Assembly: GCA_963844635.1 (NCBI GenBank)
Contig: CAWJPD010000005.1
Coordinates: 685,079 to 749,078, forward strand
Source of the DNA: JAJPKK01 sp963844635
Lineage (GTDB): Bacteria > Pseudomonadota > Alphaproteobacteria > Rhizobiales > Xanthobacteraceae
Reading direction: 5' to 3'
Length of the DNA: 64,000 nt
Positions 1 through 10,189 of this stretch are shown piece after piece. Within the stretch, counting starts at the first letter, position 1; every line of letters begins with the position of its first letter. The translations under genes and the position numbers were made by a program. Below the pieces are notes generated by a model. The model worked only from the letters and a program-made list of their open reading frames with translations. It had not been told where the DNA came from and did not search any database.

Positions 1-2
1 AA

Positions 3-380
3 CCCTATGCCTCCGAAAATCCCAAGCGGCTGAAAATCGAGGGCCAACCGATCACATTATTCGCCGATATTGCAACGCCCTTGGGTCTTGTGCTGCATGA
101 GCTTGCAACCAACGCGGCAAAATACGGTTCGCTGTCGGTCCAAGACGGCATTGTAGACGTGACCTGGACGCTCCTCACGCCCCGCAACGGGCCTCTCGTG
201 CTCACCCTGGTCTGGCGTGAGAAGAATGGACCGCCGATATCGCGGCCCAATTCGAACGGATTTGGCAGCGCGCTGATAGAAAGCGGAATCCCGCAGGCGC
301 GGGTCAGTCGCGATTTCCGTCACGACGGTCTTGTCTGCACCATCGAGCTCACATTACCCGAGGCGCCCCAAGTGCAGTAA
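3..380 (+). CDS. HWE/HisKA_2-family sensor histidine kinase, C-terminal part (5' truncated by window)
   Basis: The reading frame is open from the window edge and ends at TAA 378-380, so only the last ~125 residues are present. It contains the N-box of an HWE-type ATPase domain (LHELATNAAKYGSL), then a strand rich in small residues (GPPISRPNSNGFGSALIE) matching the shortened G-box of this family, and a C-terminal IELTLP strand. Such kinases phosphorylate response regulators and in Alphaproteobacteria often feed the general stress response. The same N-box occurs in the full-length kinase at 22471-24360, so the two are paralogues. The sensory part lies outside the window, so the input signal is unknown. 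Confidence 0.85.
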   Translation, partial: PYASENPKRLKIEGQPITLFADIATPLGLVLHELATNAAKYGSLSVQDGIVDVTWTLLTPRNGPLVLTLVWREKNGPPISRPNSNGFGSALIESGIPQARVSRDFRHDGLVCTIELTLPEAPQVQ

Positions 381-406
381 TCTCGGCACGATCGCCGAGA
401 ACGCCG

Positions 407-1574
407 ATGAATTTCGCCTTCACCGAAGAGCAGGCGCTGTTTGCCGAATCCGTGCGCCGTTTCGCGGCGGCAGAACTCGAAGCGGGTTCGCTCGCGCGCG
501 CTCACGATCCGCGCTTTCCCTTCGATGTGGCGCAACGGATGAGCCGTCAAGGTCTGATGGGCTCACGCTGGCCTCGGCAGATGGCGGGCAGGGCGGCTCG
601 CTGATGGACGCCGTGATCGCCATCGAGCAGGTGGCAGGCGCCTGTCCGCGCAGCGCCGACGTGGTGCAGTCCGGCAGCTTCGGCCCGATCCGCACCTTCG
701 CGGAATATGCTTCGCCGGCACTCAAGACAAAATTCCTTCACGACCTGTTGGCCGGGCCGCACCGTCATGAGCCTCGCCATGTCGGAGCCGGACGCAGGTT
801 CGGCGGCAACCGACCTCACGACCACGGCGCGGGTGGAGGGCGCGCAGTGCGTGATCAACGGCACCAAGGTGTTCTCCACCTTCAGCGCCGATGCCGCCGT
901 GTTTCTGGTCTATGCGCGGTTCGGCCCCGGCATGTCCGGCATCGGTTCGGTCGTGGTCGAGCGCGGCGCACCGGGCTTTCATATCGGGCGCCCGTCGACC
1001 TTCATGAGCGGCGAGGAATGGTGCGAACTGCATTTCGACGATTGCCGCATTCCCGTCGAGTCACATTTTGCTCGGCCCCGGCGGTTTCAAGAAGCAGATC
1101 GCGGGGTTCAACGTCGAGCGCATCGGCAATGCCGCCCGCGCCCTCGCCTTCGGCCGCTATGCCTTCAACAAGGCGCGCGACCATGTGGCGACCCGCCGAC
1201 AGTTCGGCCGGCCGCTGTGCGAGTTCCAGGGCATGCAATGGAAGTTCGCCGACATGGCGCTCAAGCTCGAAGCGCCCAGCTGCTGCTCTATCGCGCCGCC
1301 GCCAATGCGGACACGCGGCATGCCGTGGGCTTACGAGACGTCACTCGCCAAAGTGGCGTGCAACCTTGCCGGGTTCGAAGTCGCGAACGAGGCGGTCCAA
1401 GCGATGGGCGCGACGGGCTACAGCCGGGACACGCTGGTCGAATATTGCATGCGCCGCTGCCGCGGCTGGATGATCGCCGGCGGCTCGGTCGAAATGCTGA
1501 AGAACCGCATCGCCGAAGAGATTTTCGGCCGCCGCTTCGACCAACGCGGGACGCGCGCCGATGCAGCGGAATGA
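407..1574 (+). pseudogene. acyl-CoA dehydrogenase, multiply frameshifted
   Basis: Pieces of one acyl-CoA dehydrogenase follow each other in order but in changing frames. The N-terminus MNFAFTEEQALFAESVRRF starts at ATG 407. The FAD/substrate region has MSEPDAGSAATDLTT and VINGTKVFSTF. The C-terminal helical domain has RDHVATRRQFGRPLCEFQG and MGATGYSRDTLVEYCMRR, ending at TGA 1572-1574. Frame changes fall near 570, 760, 1065, 1275 and 1325. Pieced together it has the usual ~380-390 residues and would oxidise an acyl-CoA with FAD. The protein sequence between breaks is well preserved, which suggests recent decay or indel errors in the assembly rather than an old pseudogene. The next gene starts inside its end. 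Confidence 0.85.
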
Positions 1575-3711
1575 CGTTGAGCGGGTGGCGCCAAAAGCGG
1601 CGCATTCGGAAAGTACCAGGACCTTGTACGAGGCGCTGTTCTCGCCGCATGCGGTGGCGGTGATCGGCCAATCGAACGACGCTGCCAAGACGGCGGGGCG
1701 GCCGCTGAAATTCCTGCGGCAGCGCGGGCTTTGCAGGGACGCATCTATCCGGTCAATGCGTATCGTCAGCGAGGTGCTTGGCGAGCGCGCCTGGCCCTCG
1801 CTCGAGGCGCTGCCCGAGGTGCCGGAGCACGTCTACATCATCACGGCGGCCGACGCCGCGATGAGCGCGCTCGAAGCCTGCGGCAAGCGCCGGGGTCGCG
1901 GTCGCGACCGTCCTGACGGACGGCTTCGCCGAGGCCGGTTCGGCCGGCGCGGCCCGCGAGGCTCGGCTCGCCGAGATCGTCGCCGCAACCGGAATGCGCG
2001 TCGTCGGCCCGTCGAGCCTCGGCATCGTCAATTTGCGCAACGGCACGCTGCTGACCGCGAACGCCGCCTTCGACGAGCCGCGATTTGCCGGTCGGCAGCA
2101 TCTTCGCCGCTTCTCACAGCGGCGGCATGATCGGCACGTTGGTGTCGCGCGGCAAGGCTTGCGGCGTCGGCTTCGCCGGTCTCGTCTCGGTCGGCAACGA
2201 GGTCGATCTGTCGCTCGGCGAAATCTGCCTGCGTCGCCACGCTCGAAGACGCTGAGATCGCCGGCTACGTGCTGTTCCTCGAAACGATGCGCCATGCCGA
2301 CCGGCTGCGCGCTGTTCGCCGAGCGCGCCGCGCTGGCCGGCAAGCCGGTGCTCGCCTACAAGCTCGGCCGCTCGCAAGACGGCGCGCGAGCTTGCCGCGA
2401 CCCATACCGGCGCGCTCGCCGGCGAGGACGAAGTCAGCCGATGCGTTCCTGCGCGACTGCGGCATTGCACGGGTGCACACATTGTCGGCGCTGATCGAGG
2501 GACTGCCGTTGCTGGCGCGCGTCCCTGCGATGCCGGGCCGGCGCGGGCCGCAGCGTCGCGGTCGTCACCACCACCGCCGGCGGCGCCGCGATGATGGTCG
2601 ATGCGCTCGCCGGGCCGCGGCGTCGAGGTGGTGCCGCCTCGGCCGGCGACCAATGGCTGTTCGAGCAGCCGGCATCAATGCGGCGGCCGCACGACTGATC
2701 GACCTCACGCTTGCCGGCGTCCGCTACGACGTGATGAAGGCCGGCCCTCGGGATACTCACAACCGCGCCGGAGTTCGAGATGGTCGTGCCGTTGTCGGCT
2801 CCTCGGCACAGTTCTATCCGGAGCTTGCGGTGCAGCCGATCATCGACACGCGCGCGGCAGGGCGCCGGAAAGCCGGTTGCGGTGTTTCTGGTCCCGGAAG
2901 CGCCGCAGGCGCGTGCTCGCACTCGGGCGGGCCGGGATCGCCAATTTCTACACGCCGGAAGCCTGCGCCGATGCCGTCGCCGCGGCGCTCGGCGCGGCGC
3001 CGCCGCGGATTCTGCCGCGCCGGCCGCGGCGCGCGTTGTTCCGCACAGGGCGCAATCGACCGGGGAAGCGAGTCGGGGGCGCCGGCCGCACGCTGGACGA
3101 ATGCAATCCGACGCCGTGCTTGACCGGCTCGGCGATTCCGCACGCGCCCGCGTCTCGCCTTCGACATCGACGCGTTGCCGCCGACGCTGCCGTTTCCCTA
3201 TCCGGTTGCCGTAAAGGTCGTGTCGCAGGAGATTTCGCACAAGTCCGATGTCGGCGGCGTCGCACTCGCCATCGCCGATGCAGGCGCTGATGCGCGCCGC
3301 GATCGCCGCAATGCGGGGCGGCATTGCCGACATGCGCGGCGCGTGCTGGTGCAGCCGATGGTTGCCGGCATCGGCGAAGCCCTCATCGGCTATCGCGTCG
3401 ACCCGATGTCGGATCCGCTGGTGATGGTGGCGGCGGGCGGCATTTTTGCCGAAATCTATCGCGACCGCAGCCTGCGCCTGGCGCCAGTCGATCTCGCTAC
3501 CGCCCGCGAAATGATCGCGGAGGTACGCGCCTTCACGACGCTGGGGGGCTATCGCGGGCGGCCGGCTGGCGATATTGCCGCGCTTGCCGCAGCGATCGTC
3601 GCGCTGTCGCGACTAGTCGAGGACCCAGCGGTTGTCGAGGCCGAGGTCAACCCGTTGATGGTCTGCGCGCAGGGAGCGGTCGCCGTCGATGCAGTGGTGC
3701 GCATGCGCTGA
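1561..3711 (+). pseudogene. acetate--CoA ligase (NDP-forming) family acyl-CoA synthetase, multiply frameshifted
   Basis: The ATG at 1561 overlaps the end of the acyl-CoA dehydrogenase by 14 bases. Segments in all three frames reproduce the family order. A CoA-binding domain has LFSPHAVAVIGQSND, GRIYPVNAYR and PEVPEHVYIITAADAA. A succinyl-CoA-ligase-like domain has GPSSLGIVNLRNG, FAASHSGGMIGTLVSRG and VGNEVDLSLGE. A C-terminal ATP-grasp domain has FPYPVAVKVVSQEISHKSD, GGVALAIADA, VLVQPMVAGIGEALIGY and VVEAEVNPLMV. The full span would give ~715 residues, normal for fused alpha/beta enzymes of this family, which make acyl-CoA from an acid with ATP. Roughly ten frame changes are needed, for example near 1733, 1760, 1890, 2090, 2250, 2390 and 3280. 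Confidence 0.85.
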
Positions 3712-3758
3712 ATCGGTTGCTCGAAGGCGCCGATCCGGCCCCCAATGAGGAGACTGAC

Positions 3759-5169
3759 ATGGCTCATGCCGAACTGGTTCACGGCCTGGAGGCCGATCAG
3801 AACGCCATCGGCGCCACCGCGGCGCTGGTCGATTTCGTGAGCGCGCTGTCCTATGGCGCGCTCGACGCCGAAGTGCGCCATTACGCGCGGCGCCATCTTC
3901 TCGATACCGTCGGGGTGATGATCGCGGGGCCGGCGGCGAGGTGGCGAGCCGCGCCGAGGCGGTGCTCGGCGGCGGTGCGCGGCGGCCCGGCGGCATCCCG
4001 GTGCCCGGGCCGCGCGCGGCGCGCTTCGATCTGCTCGACGCCGCGTTTCTCGGCGGCACCGCCGCCCATGGCATCGAACTCGATGACGGCTATCGCCAGG
4101 GCTCGGTGCATCCCGGCTGCGCCGTCGTGCCGGCGGTGCTGGCGGCCGGCTTTGCCGGGCGGGCGCCGGCGGCAAGGCGGCGATCGAGGCGGTCGTCGCC
4201 GGCTATGAAACCACGATCGCGATCGCCCGCGCCTGCCATCCCGACCTGCGCCAGCGCGGCTTTCATCCGACCGGCGCATGCGCGGTGTTCGGCGCCGCTG
4301 CCGCGGTCGCGAAGCTGCGCGGCCTGCCGCCGCCGCGATCGCCGACGCGCTTCGGCATCGCGGCGAGCAGCGCCGCCGGCCTGTTCGCGTTCGTCAATGG
4401 CGGCGCCGACATCAAGCGCCTGCATGCCGGCCACGCGGCGCGTGAAGGATTGCAGGCCGCGCTGTTCGCCGAACAAGGCGTGCGGGGCCGCCCGGACGTG
4501 ATCGAAGGCCGCGACGGTTTTTTCAGGCCTTCGCGTTCGGCCGCATCGACAAGGCGCGGCCGATCGCCTGCCGCCGGGGGCGCCGTTCGGCATCACCGAC
4601 TGCTACATCAAGCCCTACGCGTGCTGCCGGCACATCCAGCCCGCCATCGAGGCGCTGATCGCACTGTGCCGCGACGAGAACAGTGACGCCGGAGGAGGTG
4701 ACGCGCATCGATGTCGATACCTATCGCATCGCCGCCGAGCACGCCCAACCGGATGGGACGACTCCGCGAGCGCGCAGTTGAGCTTCCCATATTTGATCGG
4801 GCCTCGCGTTGCGGTTCCGCGCCATCCGGCTCGACATTTCGGCGACGATATGCGCCGCGATCCGGCGTTCCGCGCGATCGCCGCGCAAGCTGCACGTCAC
4901 GGCGGCCCGGAAATCGACCGGCTCTATCCGCAACTACGCCCGGCGCGCGTCACGGTAACGACGCCACGCGGCACTTTCACCCGGCAGGCCGACGAGGCGC
5001 TGGGCTCTCGCCTCGTTCCGCTCGAAGACGCGGGCTTGCAGGCGAAATTTGCCGAACTGGTCGGTCCCGGTGCTGTCGCCCGAACGCGCGGCGCGCGCTT
5101 GCCGAGCAATTGTGGAACGTCGAAGCCGCTGACGATATCCGTCCGCTCGTGGAAGCGGCCGCCAAATAG
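3759..5169 (+). pseudogene. MmgE/PrpD family protein (2-methylcitrate dehydratase-like), multiply frameshifted
   Basis: The ATG at 3759 follows the purine-rich stretch aatgagga. Family segments appear in order in different frames: LVDFVSALSYGALDAEVRHY and ARRHLLDTVGVMIAG, then AAFLGGTAAHGIELDDGY (the conserved H...DD loop), GFHPTGACAVFGAAAA, FGITDCYIKPYACCRHIQPA and the C-terminal LAEQLWNVEAADDIRPLVEA with a stop at 5167-5169. The repaired length of ~470 residues is typical. PrpD/MmgE proteins dehydrate or isomerise short tricarboxylate or itaconate-like acids. With the two preceding genes it forms a catabolic operon for an unidentified carboxylate. At least six frame changes are present (near 3930, 4160, 4330, 4525, 4680 and 5080). 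Confidence 0.85.
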
Positions 5170-5206
5170 CGCGGCGCAGGCCGGCAAAGCCGGTCAGTCT
5201 GCCGGT

Positions 5207-5730
5207 TCAAACCCCGGAGCGGCGGCCACGGCGTCTGCCACGCGGTTCCGCGGCCAAGGGGGCCGTGGGAGTGGCCTGCGCCGCTTGCGGAGTTGCTCGA
5301 TCCCGAGAACTGGTCGATGTATCGGACGCCGGCGCACCCGACGGCCGGGGCGAAGGGTCGGCGGGAGCCGTTGCGTCTGGCTTTCCCGGTGACTCGGATA
5401 ACGGGCCATTCGAGCGAACGTTCTTGGAGTTGCGCATGACTTCCAGGCAGGAGAGCAGTTCGACGTAACTCGGCGGGCCGCCTTGGCGCACGAGGCCGAC
5501 GCATTGCGTCTTGTCGGCTAAATTGAACTTGCTCCAGCTCTTTGACAGCGTATCGCGCGCGGCGTTTTCGTCGCCGAGGCAGGCTTCCTTATCGCGTCCG
5601 ATGACGATGGTGCCCCGTGCCGCGGCTTCTCGCAGCTCGGCCCGACATTAAGCTTTGGCACCTGGGCCGTGGCGGCTTGCGACCATGTCGCGAGCGCGAT
5701 TGCCGCGATCGGGATGACGATGCCTCGCAT
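5207..5730 (-). pseudogene. secreted hypothetical protein, frameshifted near residue 34
   Basis: The start at 5730 opens a signal peptide (MRGIVIPIAAIALATWSQA, cleavage after ATA) followed by QVPKLNVGPSCE. The frame then breaks near 5625. In the next frame the text continues EAAARGTIVIGRDKEACLG, LSKSWSKFNLADKTQCVGLV and GGPPSYVELLSCLEVMR, then a proline/serine-rich tail to the stop at 5207. The cysteine spacing and the GGPPSYVELLxCLE block are what I remember of a small exported family common in Bradyrhizobium relatives; its function is unknown. About 173 residues when repaired. It lies on the opposite strand to the catabolic cluster. Confidence 0.7.
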
Positions 5731-5760
5731 GATGTCCTCGTCTACCGCTGGCCAGCCAGC

Positions 5761-5808
5761 GCATGATCCCGAGTTTGCAGACTTTTCGGGACGAGATCAT
5801 ACGCAAAG
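5761..5808. repeat. intergenic repeat family A, copy 1 (core only)
   Basis: The core reads gcatgatcccgag, ttgcagacttttcgg, gagatcatacgc. It is an imperfect palindrome with gcatgatc and gatcatac arms around a tgcagactttt centre. Six related copies occur in the window. It lies in a 363-base gap (5731-6093) that otherwise shows no gene. Confidence 0.8.
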
Positions 5809-6093
5809 GCGCCCGACCGGGAAGCTCTCATGGGCTTCCCGCAGACGACAATATACCACCGACACCTTAACGACTGCTGGAGGAATTGCGTTCGGCCGTT
5901 CACGGCAATGGTGACCGGTATCCCGGTTTTCGCGGCTTCCTGGCTATGCTAGACGAGGCCCAGGCGAACAGCCGACTACGCCTGCGCGGCATCGGATCAC
6001 GCCTTCGCCCGACCCGGCGCCGCGTCCGTCAGCACCTCAATGGCCGGTTGGCCGCACCACGGCAAAACCGCGTCGATCCGGGAGAGACTCAAC

Positions 6094-6994
6094 ATGTCGC
6101 GTCTTGCAATTGCATTAGCCGCGGGTTTCGTGGCCGCTGGGGCTTTGGCTGTCCACGCCCAAGCTCCGACGGCGCCGCCCGCTCAGCCCCCACTGTTCTC
6201 GACCACCAAGGTCCCTGGCACCGATAACGTTTACGTGTTCCGGTATCAGGGTCACCAGGCGATGTTCGTGGTGACGCCGGACGGCGTGATCGCCACCGAC
6301 CCGATCAGTGAGCGGCGCCCGGCGGCAGCGGCCTATATCGGCGAAATCCGCAAGATCACCCAGGCCCCAATCCGCTACGTGGTGTACAGCCACAGCCATT
6401 TCGACCATATCGCCGGGGGTCAACCGTTCAAGGATTCGGGTGCCATCTTCGTCGCCCACAAGAACGCCAAGTCGCTGATCGAGGAGCGCAAGCGGCCCGA
6501 TGTCGTCGTCCCTGACCTCGTGGTCGACGATGGCGGCGGCAAGATCGAGCTCGGCGGCACCACGCTCGAACTGCTCTATCTTGGCAAGAATCACTCCGAC
6601 AACGAGCTGATCATGCGGTTGCCCAAGGAGAAGGTGATCTTCGTCGTCGATTTCCTGCCGCTGTCCGGCACTCAGTTCCGGCAGATGGCCGATACCTATG
6701 TGCCCGAACAGGAAGCCGCGATGAAGAAGATCCTCGAGATGGATTGGGACCACGCTGGTGCCGGGACATCCGGGCGCCGGGCGCGCCGTCGGCAACAAGG
6801 AGGACGTGAAGAACGACCTCGATTACGTGCTCGACCTTTCCGCCGCAGTGAAGAAGGCCGTCGAGGAGGGCAAGAGCTACGACGAAGCCGAACGCGAAAT
6901 CAAGCTGCCGAAATACGAGAACCTTGCCGGCTACCGCAATAATCTCGCCGGCAATATCGAGCGCTACTACGATTATTGGAACCGCGGCATCTGA
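6094..6994 (+). pseudogene. secreted MBL-fold metallo-hydrolase, one frameshift
   Basis: The ATG at 6094 follows gggagagactcaac and opens a signal peptide (LAIALAAGFVAAGALAVHAQ). The zinc-binding motif HSHFDHIAGG near residue 110 is that of the metallo-beta-lactamase fold. GKNHSDNELIMRLP and VVDFLPLSG supply later metal and fold positions. Near 6750 the sequence gaccacgctg probably carries one extra c: removing it joins EMDWD to TLVPGHPGAGRAVGNKEDV and the frame runs to TGA 6992-6994, giving 299 residues. It is probably a periplasmic hydrolase; the substrate is unknown. A clear terminator follows at 7040. Confidence 0.85.
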
Positions 6995-7039
6995 TGCCGC
7001 GATAGCGGCTCGACCCGAGCGACTGTAATGGTTGACGAC

Positions 7040-7075
7040 GGCCCGATGCGCACCGCATCGGGCCAAGCCTTTTTC
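7040..7075 (+). terminator. Rho-independent terminator after the MBL-fold gene
   Basis: An 11-bp perfect stem (ggcccgatgcg with cgcatcgggcc) with a three-base loop is followed by aagccttttt. It lies 45 bases after the stop of the MBL-fold gene on the same strand. Confidence 0.85.
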
Positions 7076-7236
7076 CTCTCCCGCGTCGGAGCGGTCGGCG
7101 AACGAAGTGAGCCGGCAGGGGTTGCGGTGAGGAAACACCCCTCCACCATGCTGCGCATGGTCCCCCCCCCGCAAAGATGCAGGGGAGGACGAATGGGTCG
7201 GTGCCGGGTTCACGGATATGAATGTCGACGGGAGCT

Positions 7237-7336
7237 AGAACGGGATGCGTTCAGGTTGAATCGCCTACCGCTCGATTATCATTGATTTTGCGCATGATCT
7301 TGTCCGAAAAGTCTGCAACTTTACGGGATCATGCGC
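7237..7336. repeat. intergenic repeat family A, copy 2 (full length)
   Basis: A 100-base unit made of an inverted-repeat block (cgggatgcgttcaggttgaa ... ccgctcg), a short A/T-rich linker (attatcattgattttg) and the palindromic core (cgcatgatcttgtccg ... cgggatcatgcgc). It is nearly identical to the copy at 34065-34164. It ends at the stop codon of the FAH-family gene on the minus strand. The stretch 6995-7236 holds only the terminator. Confidence 0.9.
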
Positions 7337-8181
7337 TAAGCTTCGTCGATGACCGGATTGCGCAGCGTGCCGATGCCGGAAATCTCGAGTTCCAGGACAT
7401 CGCCGGCTTTCATCCAGACCGGCGGGTTGCGCCGGTGGCCGACCCCTGCCGGCGTCCCGGTGGCGATGATGTCGCCTGGCGCGAGGCTCGTGAAATCCGA
7501 GACGAACTTGATGATCTGCGGGATCGAATAGATGAGCAGGTCGGTGCCGGAGCGCTGCATTTCGGCACCGTTCAAGCGCGTGACCAGTGTGAGCCGGGTG
7601 GCATTGGGAATCTCATCGGTCGTCACCAGGACGGGCCCGAGCGGTCCCGTGGCAGGGAAATTCTTGCCTGCGGTGACCGAGAACTTTTGGTAGTCGCGCA
7701 CGCTGCCGTCGACGAAGCAGGTATAGCCCGCCACGTGGCGCAGCGCTTCGCCCTCGGCGACATGTCGGCCGCTTTTGCCAATGACGACGGCGAGCTCGCC
7801 CTCGAAATCAAACTTTTCGGAAACTTTTGGGCGCACCAACGGCGCACCGTGTCCGATAAGAGTGTCGGCGAGGCGCAGAAAAACGCTCGGCGCGGGAGCG
7901 ACGTCGCGCCCGGTTTCTTCTGCATGGGAACGGTAATTGATGCCAACGCAGACGATGCGCCGCGGCTCGGGGATGACCGGAAGGAAGGTGATCTCGGAAA
8001 TCGCGAAATCGGGGTGGGCACCGGCGATCGCGCGGCCGATTTCGTCGAGCGCTCCCGCGGCAAGGGCCTCCCGCAGCGTGGAAAAACGGCCGTCGAGCCG
8101 ACGCGTCAGGTCCACGACCCCGTCGCCGACGACGGCCCCGAAAGCGGGCTTGCCGCGTGCGGTGTAACTCGCGATTTTCAT
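7336..8181 (-). CDS. fumarylacetoacetate hydrolase (FAH) family protein
   Basis: 281 residues starting MKIASYTARGKPAFGAVV. The FAH fold is shown by VCVGINYRSHAEE (the YxxHAxE signature), PSVFLRLADTLIGHGAPLV, FDFEGELAVVIGKSGRHV with metal-binding acidic residues, and GDIIATGTPAGVGHRRNPP near the C-terminus. The family includes fumarylpyruvate hydrolases, ureidoglycolate lyases and oxaloacetate decarboxylases, mostly Mg-dependent C-C bond hydrolases; the exact substrate cannot be read from sequence. It stands alone, divergent from the HTH gene at 8708, with repeat copy A2 touching its stop codon. Confidence 0.93.
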   Translation of the reverse strand: MKIASYTARGKPAFGAVVGDGVVDLTRRLDGRFSTLREALAAGALDEIGRAIAGAHPDFAISEITFLPVIPEPRRIVCVGINYRSHAEETGRDVAPAPSVFLRLADTLIGHGAPLVRPKVSEKFDFEGELAVVIGKSGRHVAEGEALRHVAGYTCFVDGSVRDYQKFSVTAGKNFPATGPLGPVLVTTDEIPNATRLTLVTRLNGAEMQRSGTDLLIYSIPQIIKFVSDFTSLAPGDIIATGTPAGVGHRRNPPVWMKAGDVLELEISGIGTLRNPVIDEA

Positions 8182-8707
8182 GAGTTCCCCTGCTGAGGAC
8201 TTGACCGGAACGAGCGTTTGCGTTCAAGCGCGAATAACAGACACCGTGACCCGATGCCCTGAAGTTGTCCGGTTGTTGCCCTAAAAGCGTCATCAAGCAA
8301 GGCCCGACATGACATGAGGTGTGGCGTCATGTTGCGTGCGTGTCTTCCAAGTGTGATGTTTTGCTTTGGGTTGTTCTCATAGGCTGCGAAGTCGGCCGCG
8401 TCGCATCGTTTGCCGCCGGAGATGTTGAGGCGGAAAGAGTTGCCGTCGCCACCGCCGCGGATGCGGCGGGCGACGCACGCAACAGCGTTCGAGTCGCGAA
8501 ATCGAGGGGGCGGCGCGGCGGTGCGGCTTGGACAGGCCGCCGCCGCCGACGGAGCGCCCAGAGCACGATTGCGTGTCGATGTGCCCCGGCGTGCGATTGC
8601 GCGGCTTCGCGTTTGGCTGCGCAGCGCCGATCTCGAATGGTTGTACGCGCAAGCCTCACCGGTGCGGGCCAAAACGGCGGGGCAGCTGCCAACGGCGGTG
8701 CTTACGG
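8182..8707. other. 526-base intergenic stretch between divergent genes
   Basis: This stretch separates the FAH-family gene from the HTH gene at 8708 and should hold both promoters. Open frames here on either strand are arginine/alanine-rich, start without ribosome sites and look like high-GC artefacts. The A/T-richest part, around 8330-8380, is the likeliest promoter area. I see no RNA gene. Confidence 0.5.
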
Positions 8708-10189
8708 ATGAGCGATCTTCGCAAACATCAGGAAGCGTCCGGCCTTGGCGTGCGCGTGCAGACCATCATCGTTGCCGGCGAGACGCCGCAGGAGGCTGAA
8801 GGACCGGCGCGCCTCGATGAAGCGCTCCGATATGCAATTGCCCGCATCGAGGCCAATCCGCGCAATGTGGAGATCGTGGTCAGCGTGCTTGGCTGGGACG
8901 GGGGCGGCGCGCGCACCCTGGAGGAGGCCAGCCGGAAGTTTGCGGTCTCGCCGGATCGCATCAAGCAAATCGTCGCCGGCGCGATCGCCCGGATGAAGAA
9001 GGCCCAATTCGTGCCGGAGGTGGTCGAGCGCTCCCTTTCGCTCGCCGAAGAGATCGTTCCCATACTCGAAGTGGAGCTTTGCGAAGCCCTGCTCAATGCG
9101 CGGCTGTGTTTCGTGCGGTTTACCTGTGACGCGCTGGTCACCGCCGCCCAGGTGCTGCACGGGCAATCACCGGTCGAAGACATCAGCATCGGAACGAGCC
9201 AGGCGCTGGTGCGCGCCGGAACGGTGGCGCAGATCGATCGGCTGCGCGCAAGGTGCCGCGAGCTGGTACAGATGCGGGGCTGCCTCAACATCACCGACCT
9301 CGATGAAGAATCCGATCGCATTCTCAGCACGCGCCCCAGCCATCGCTTTGCCGTGGCGCTGGCGCGCAGCGCCGGTATGTTCGAATGGCTCGACCAGGAG
9401 AGCGGTTGGTTCTGGTATGTCTCCGAGGCGGGGTGCGGCAGGAACCCGCTGGTGACCTATATCAGGCGCGCCTTGGCGGAAACGCCGCGCCTGCAACTGG
9501 CGCAGCTTCAATCCGATATGTCGCGCGATCTGCAAGGCCTCACACCGGACTTGCCGCGCAACGTGGTGGCGGCGATCTGCAAGCGGCTTCTGTTCGCCCG
9601 CCTTGAAGGGGCCCTGTTGGCGCGCCTGGAGAACTTGCTGGCATGGGAAGTGGTCAAGGTCGAAGCGACGTTGGCGAAGACGGTGCGCAGGCACGGGGCC
9701 GTCCACGGAGCGCTCTCCGATGAACGCATCTTTGTCGGCTGGAAGCTTGACCCGCCAGCATTGACCAGCGGTGTTTTGCGGCTCCACGAACCGGTGAGTT
9801 CGCTGCTGGAAGGCGATTTCGAGCTCGTCACCATGGACGGTTACAAGCTCGGCGGCATGCAGATCCGCCAGCGCGCCTGCTGGGACATGCGGCCGCTTCT
9901 GGCCCGGGCCGGCGCACGGGCGGGCGACACGCTCATCATCGTATTCGACCAGCGCCGGCAGATGGCGGCCGGAATTCTGGGCGAGGACAAGTTTGTTGCG
10001 CAGGTGCTATCGCCGCAGCTTCAGATGCGTTCGCTCGCCGGAGACGCCGCCGACAACGCCATGAACGGGCATGCCTTGCCGGAGGAGAATGCCGGGGAGG
10101 AGGACAATGAGCTCTCGGCCGTCGAGGAACCCGACGAGGCCTATGAGGAGTGGGGCGATCACGACCGGTCTCTTCAGTCAGGGGACTGA
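8708..10189 (+). CDS. sigma-factor-like helix-turn-helix protein of unknown function
   Basis: I chose ATG 8708 (MSDLRKHQEASG, 493 residues). The frame is open further upstream, but that part is low-complexity. Residues ~60-95 (RTLEEASRKFAVSPDRIKQI then VAGAIARMKK) resemble sigma-70 region 4 (TLEEIG..FGVSRERIRQIE). A second block, SGWFWYVSEAGCGRNPLVTY followed by IRRALAETPRLQLAQLQSDM, resembles the winged-helix block (WFW...GRN.LV...KIL) I recall in sigma-like HTH proteins. The C-terminal third has a beta-rich segment and an acidic tail. The N-terminus lacks sigma region 2, so it is more likely a regulator or effector than a true sigma factor. No enzymatic motif is visible. Confidence 0.7.
   Translation: MSDLRKHQEASGLGVRVQTIIVAGETPQEAEGPARLDEALRYAIARIEANPRNVEIVVSVLGWDGGGARTLEEASRKFAVSPDRIKQIVAGAIARMKKAQFVPEVVERSLSLAEEIVPILEVELCEALLNARLCFVRFTCDALVTAAQVLHGQSPVEDISIGTSQALVRAGTVAQIDRLRARCRELVQMRGCLNITDLDEESDRILSTRPSHRFAVALARSAGMFEWLDQESGWFWYVSEAGCGRNPLVTYIRRALAETPRLQLAQLQSDMSRDLQGLTPDLPRNVVAAICKRLLFARLEGALLARLENLLAWEVVKVEATLAKTVRRHGAVHGALSDERIFVGWKLDPPALTSGVLRLHEPVSSLLEGDFELVTMDGYKLGGMQIRQRACWDMRPLLARAGARAGDTLIIVFDQRRQMAAGILGEDKFVAQVLSPQLQMRSLAGDAADNAMNGHALPEENAGEEDNELSAVEEPDEAYEEWGDHDRSLQSGD

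Noticed and set aside
7222..8196. Plus-strand 324-codon frame opposite the FAH gene
   Set aside because: It begins inside repeat A and mirrors the well-supported FAH-family gene.
8327..8692. Minus-strand 121-codon frame upstream of the HTH gene
   Set aside because: Arginine/alanine/proline-rich with no ribosome site or family motif; typical of high-GC antisense frames.
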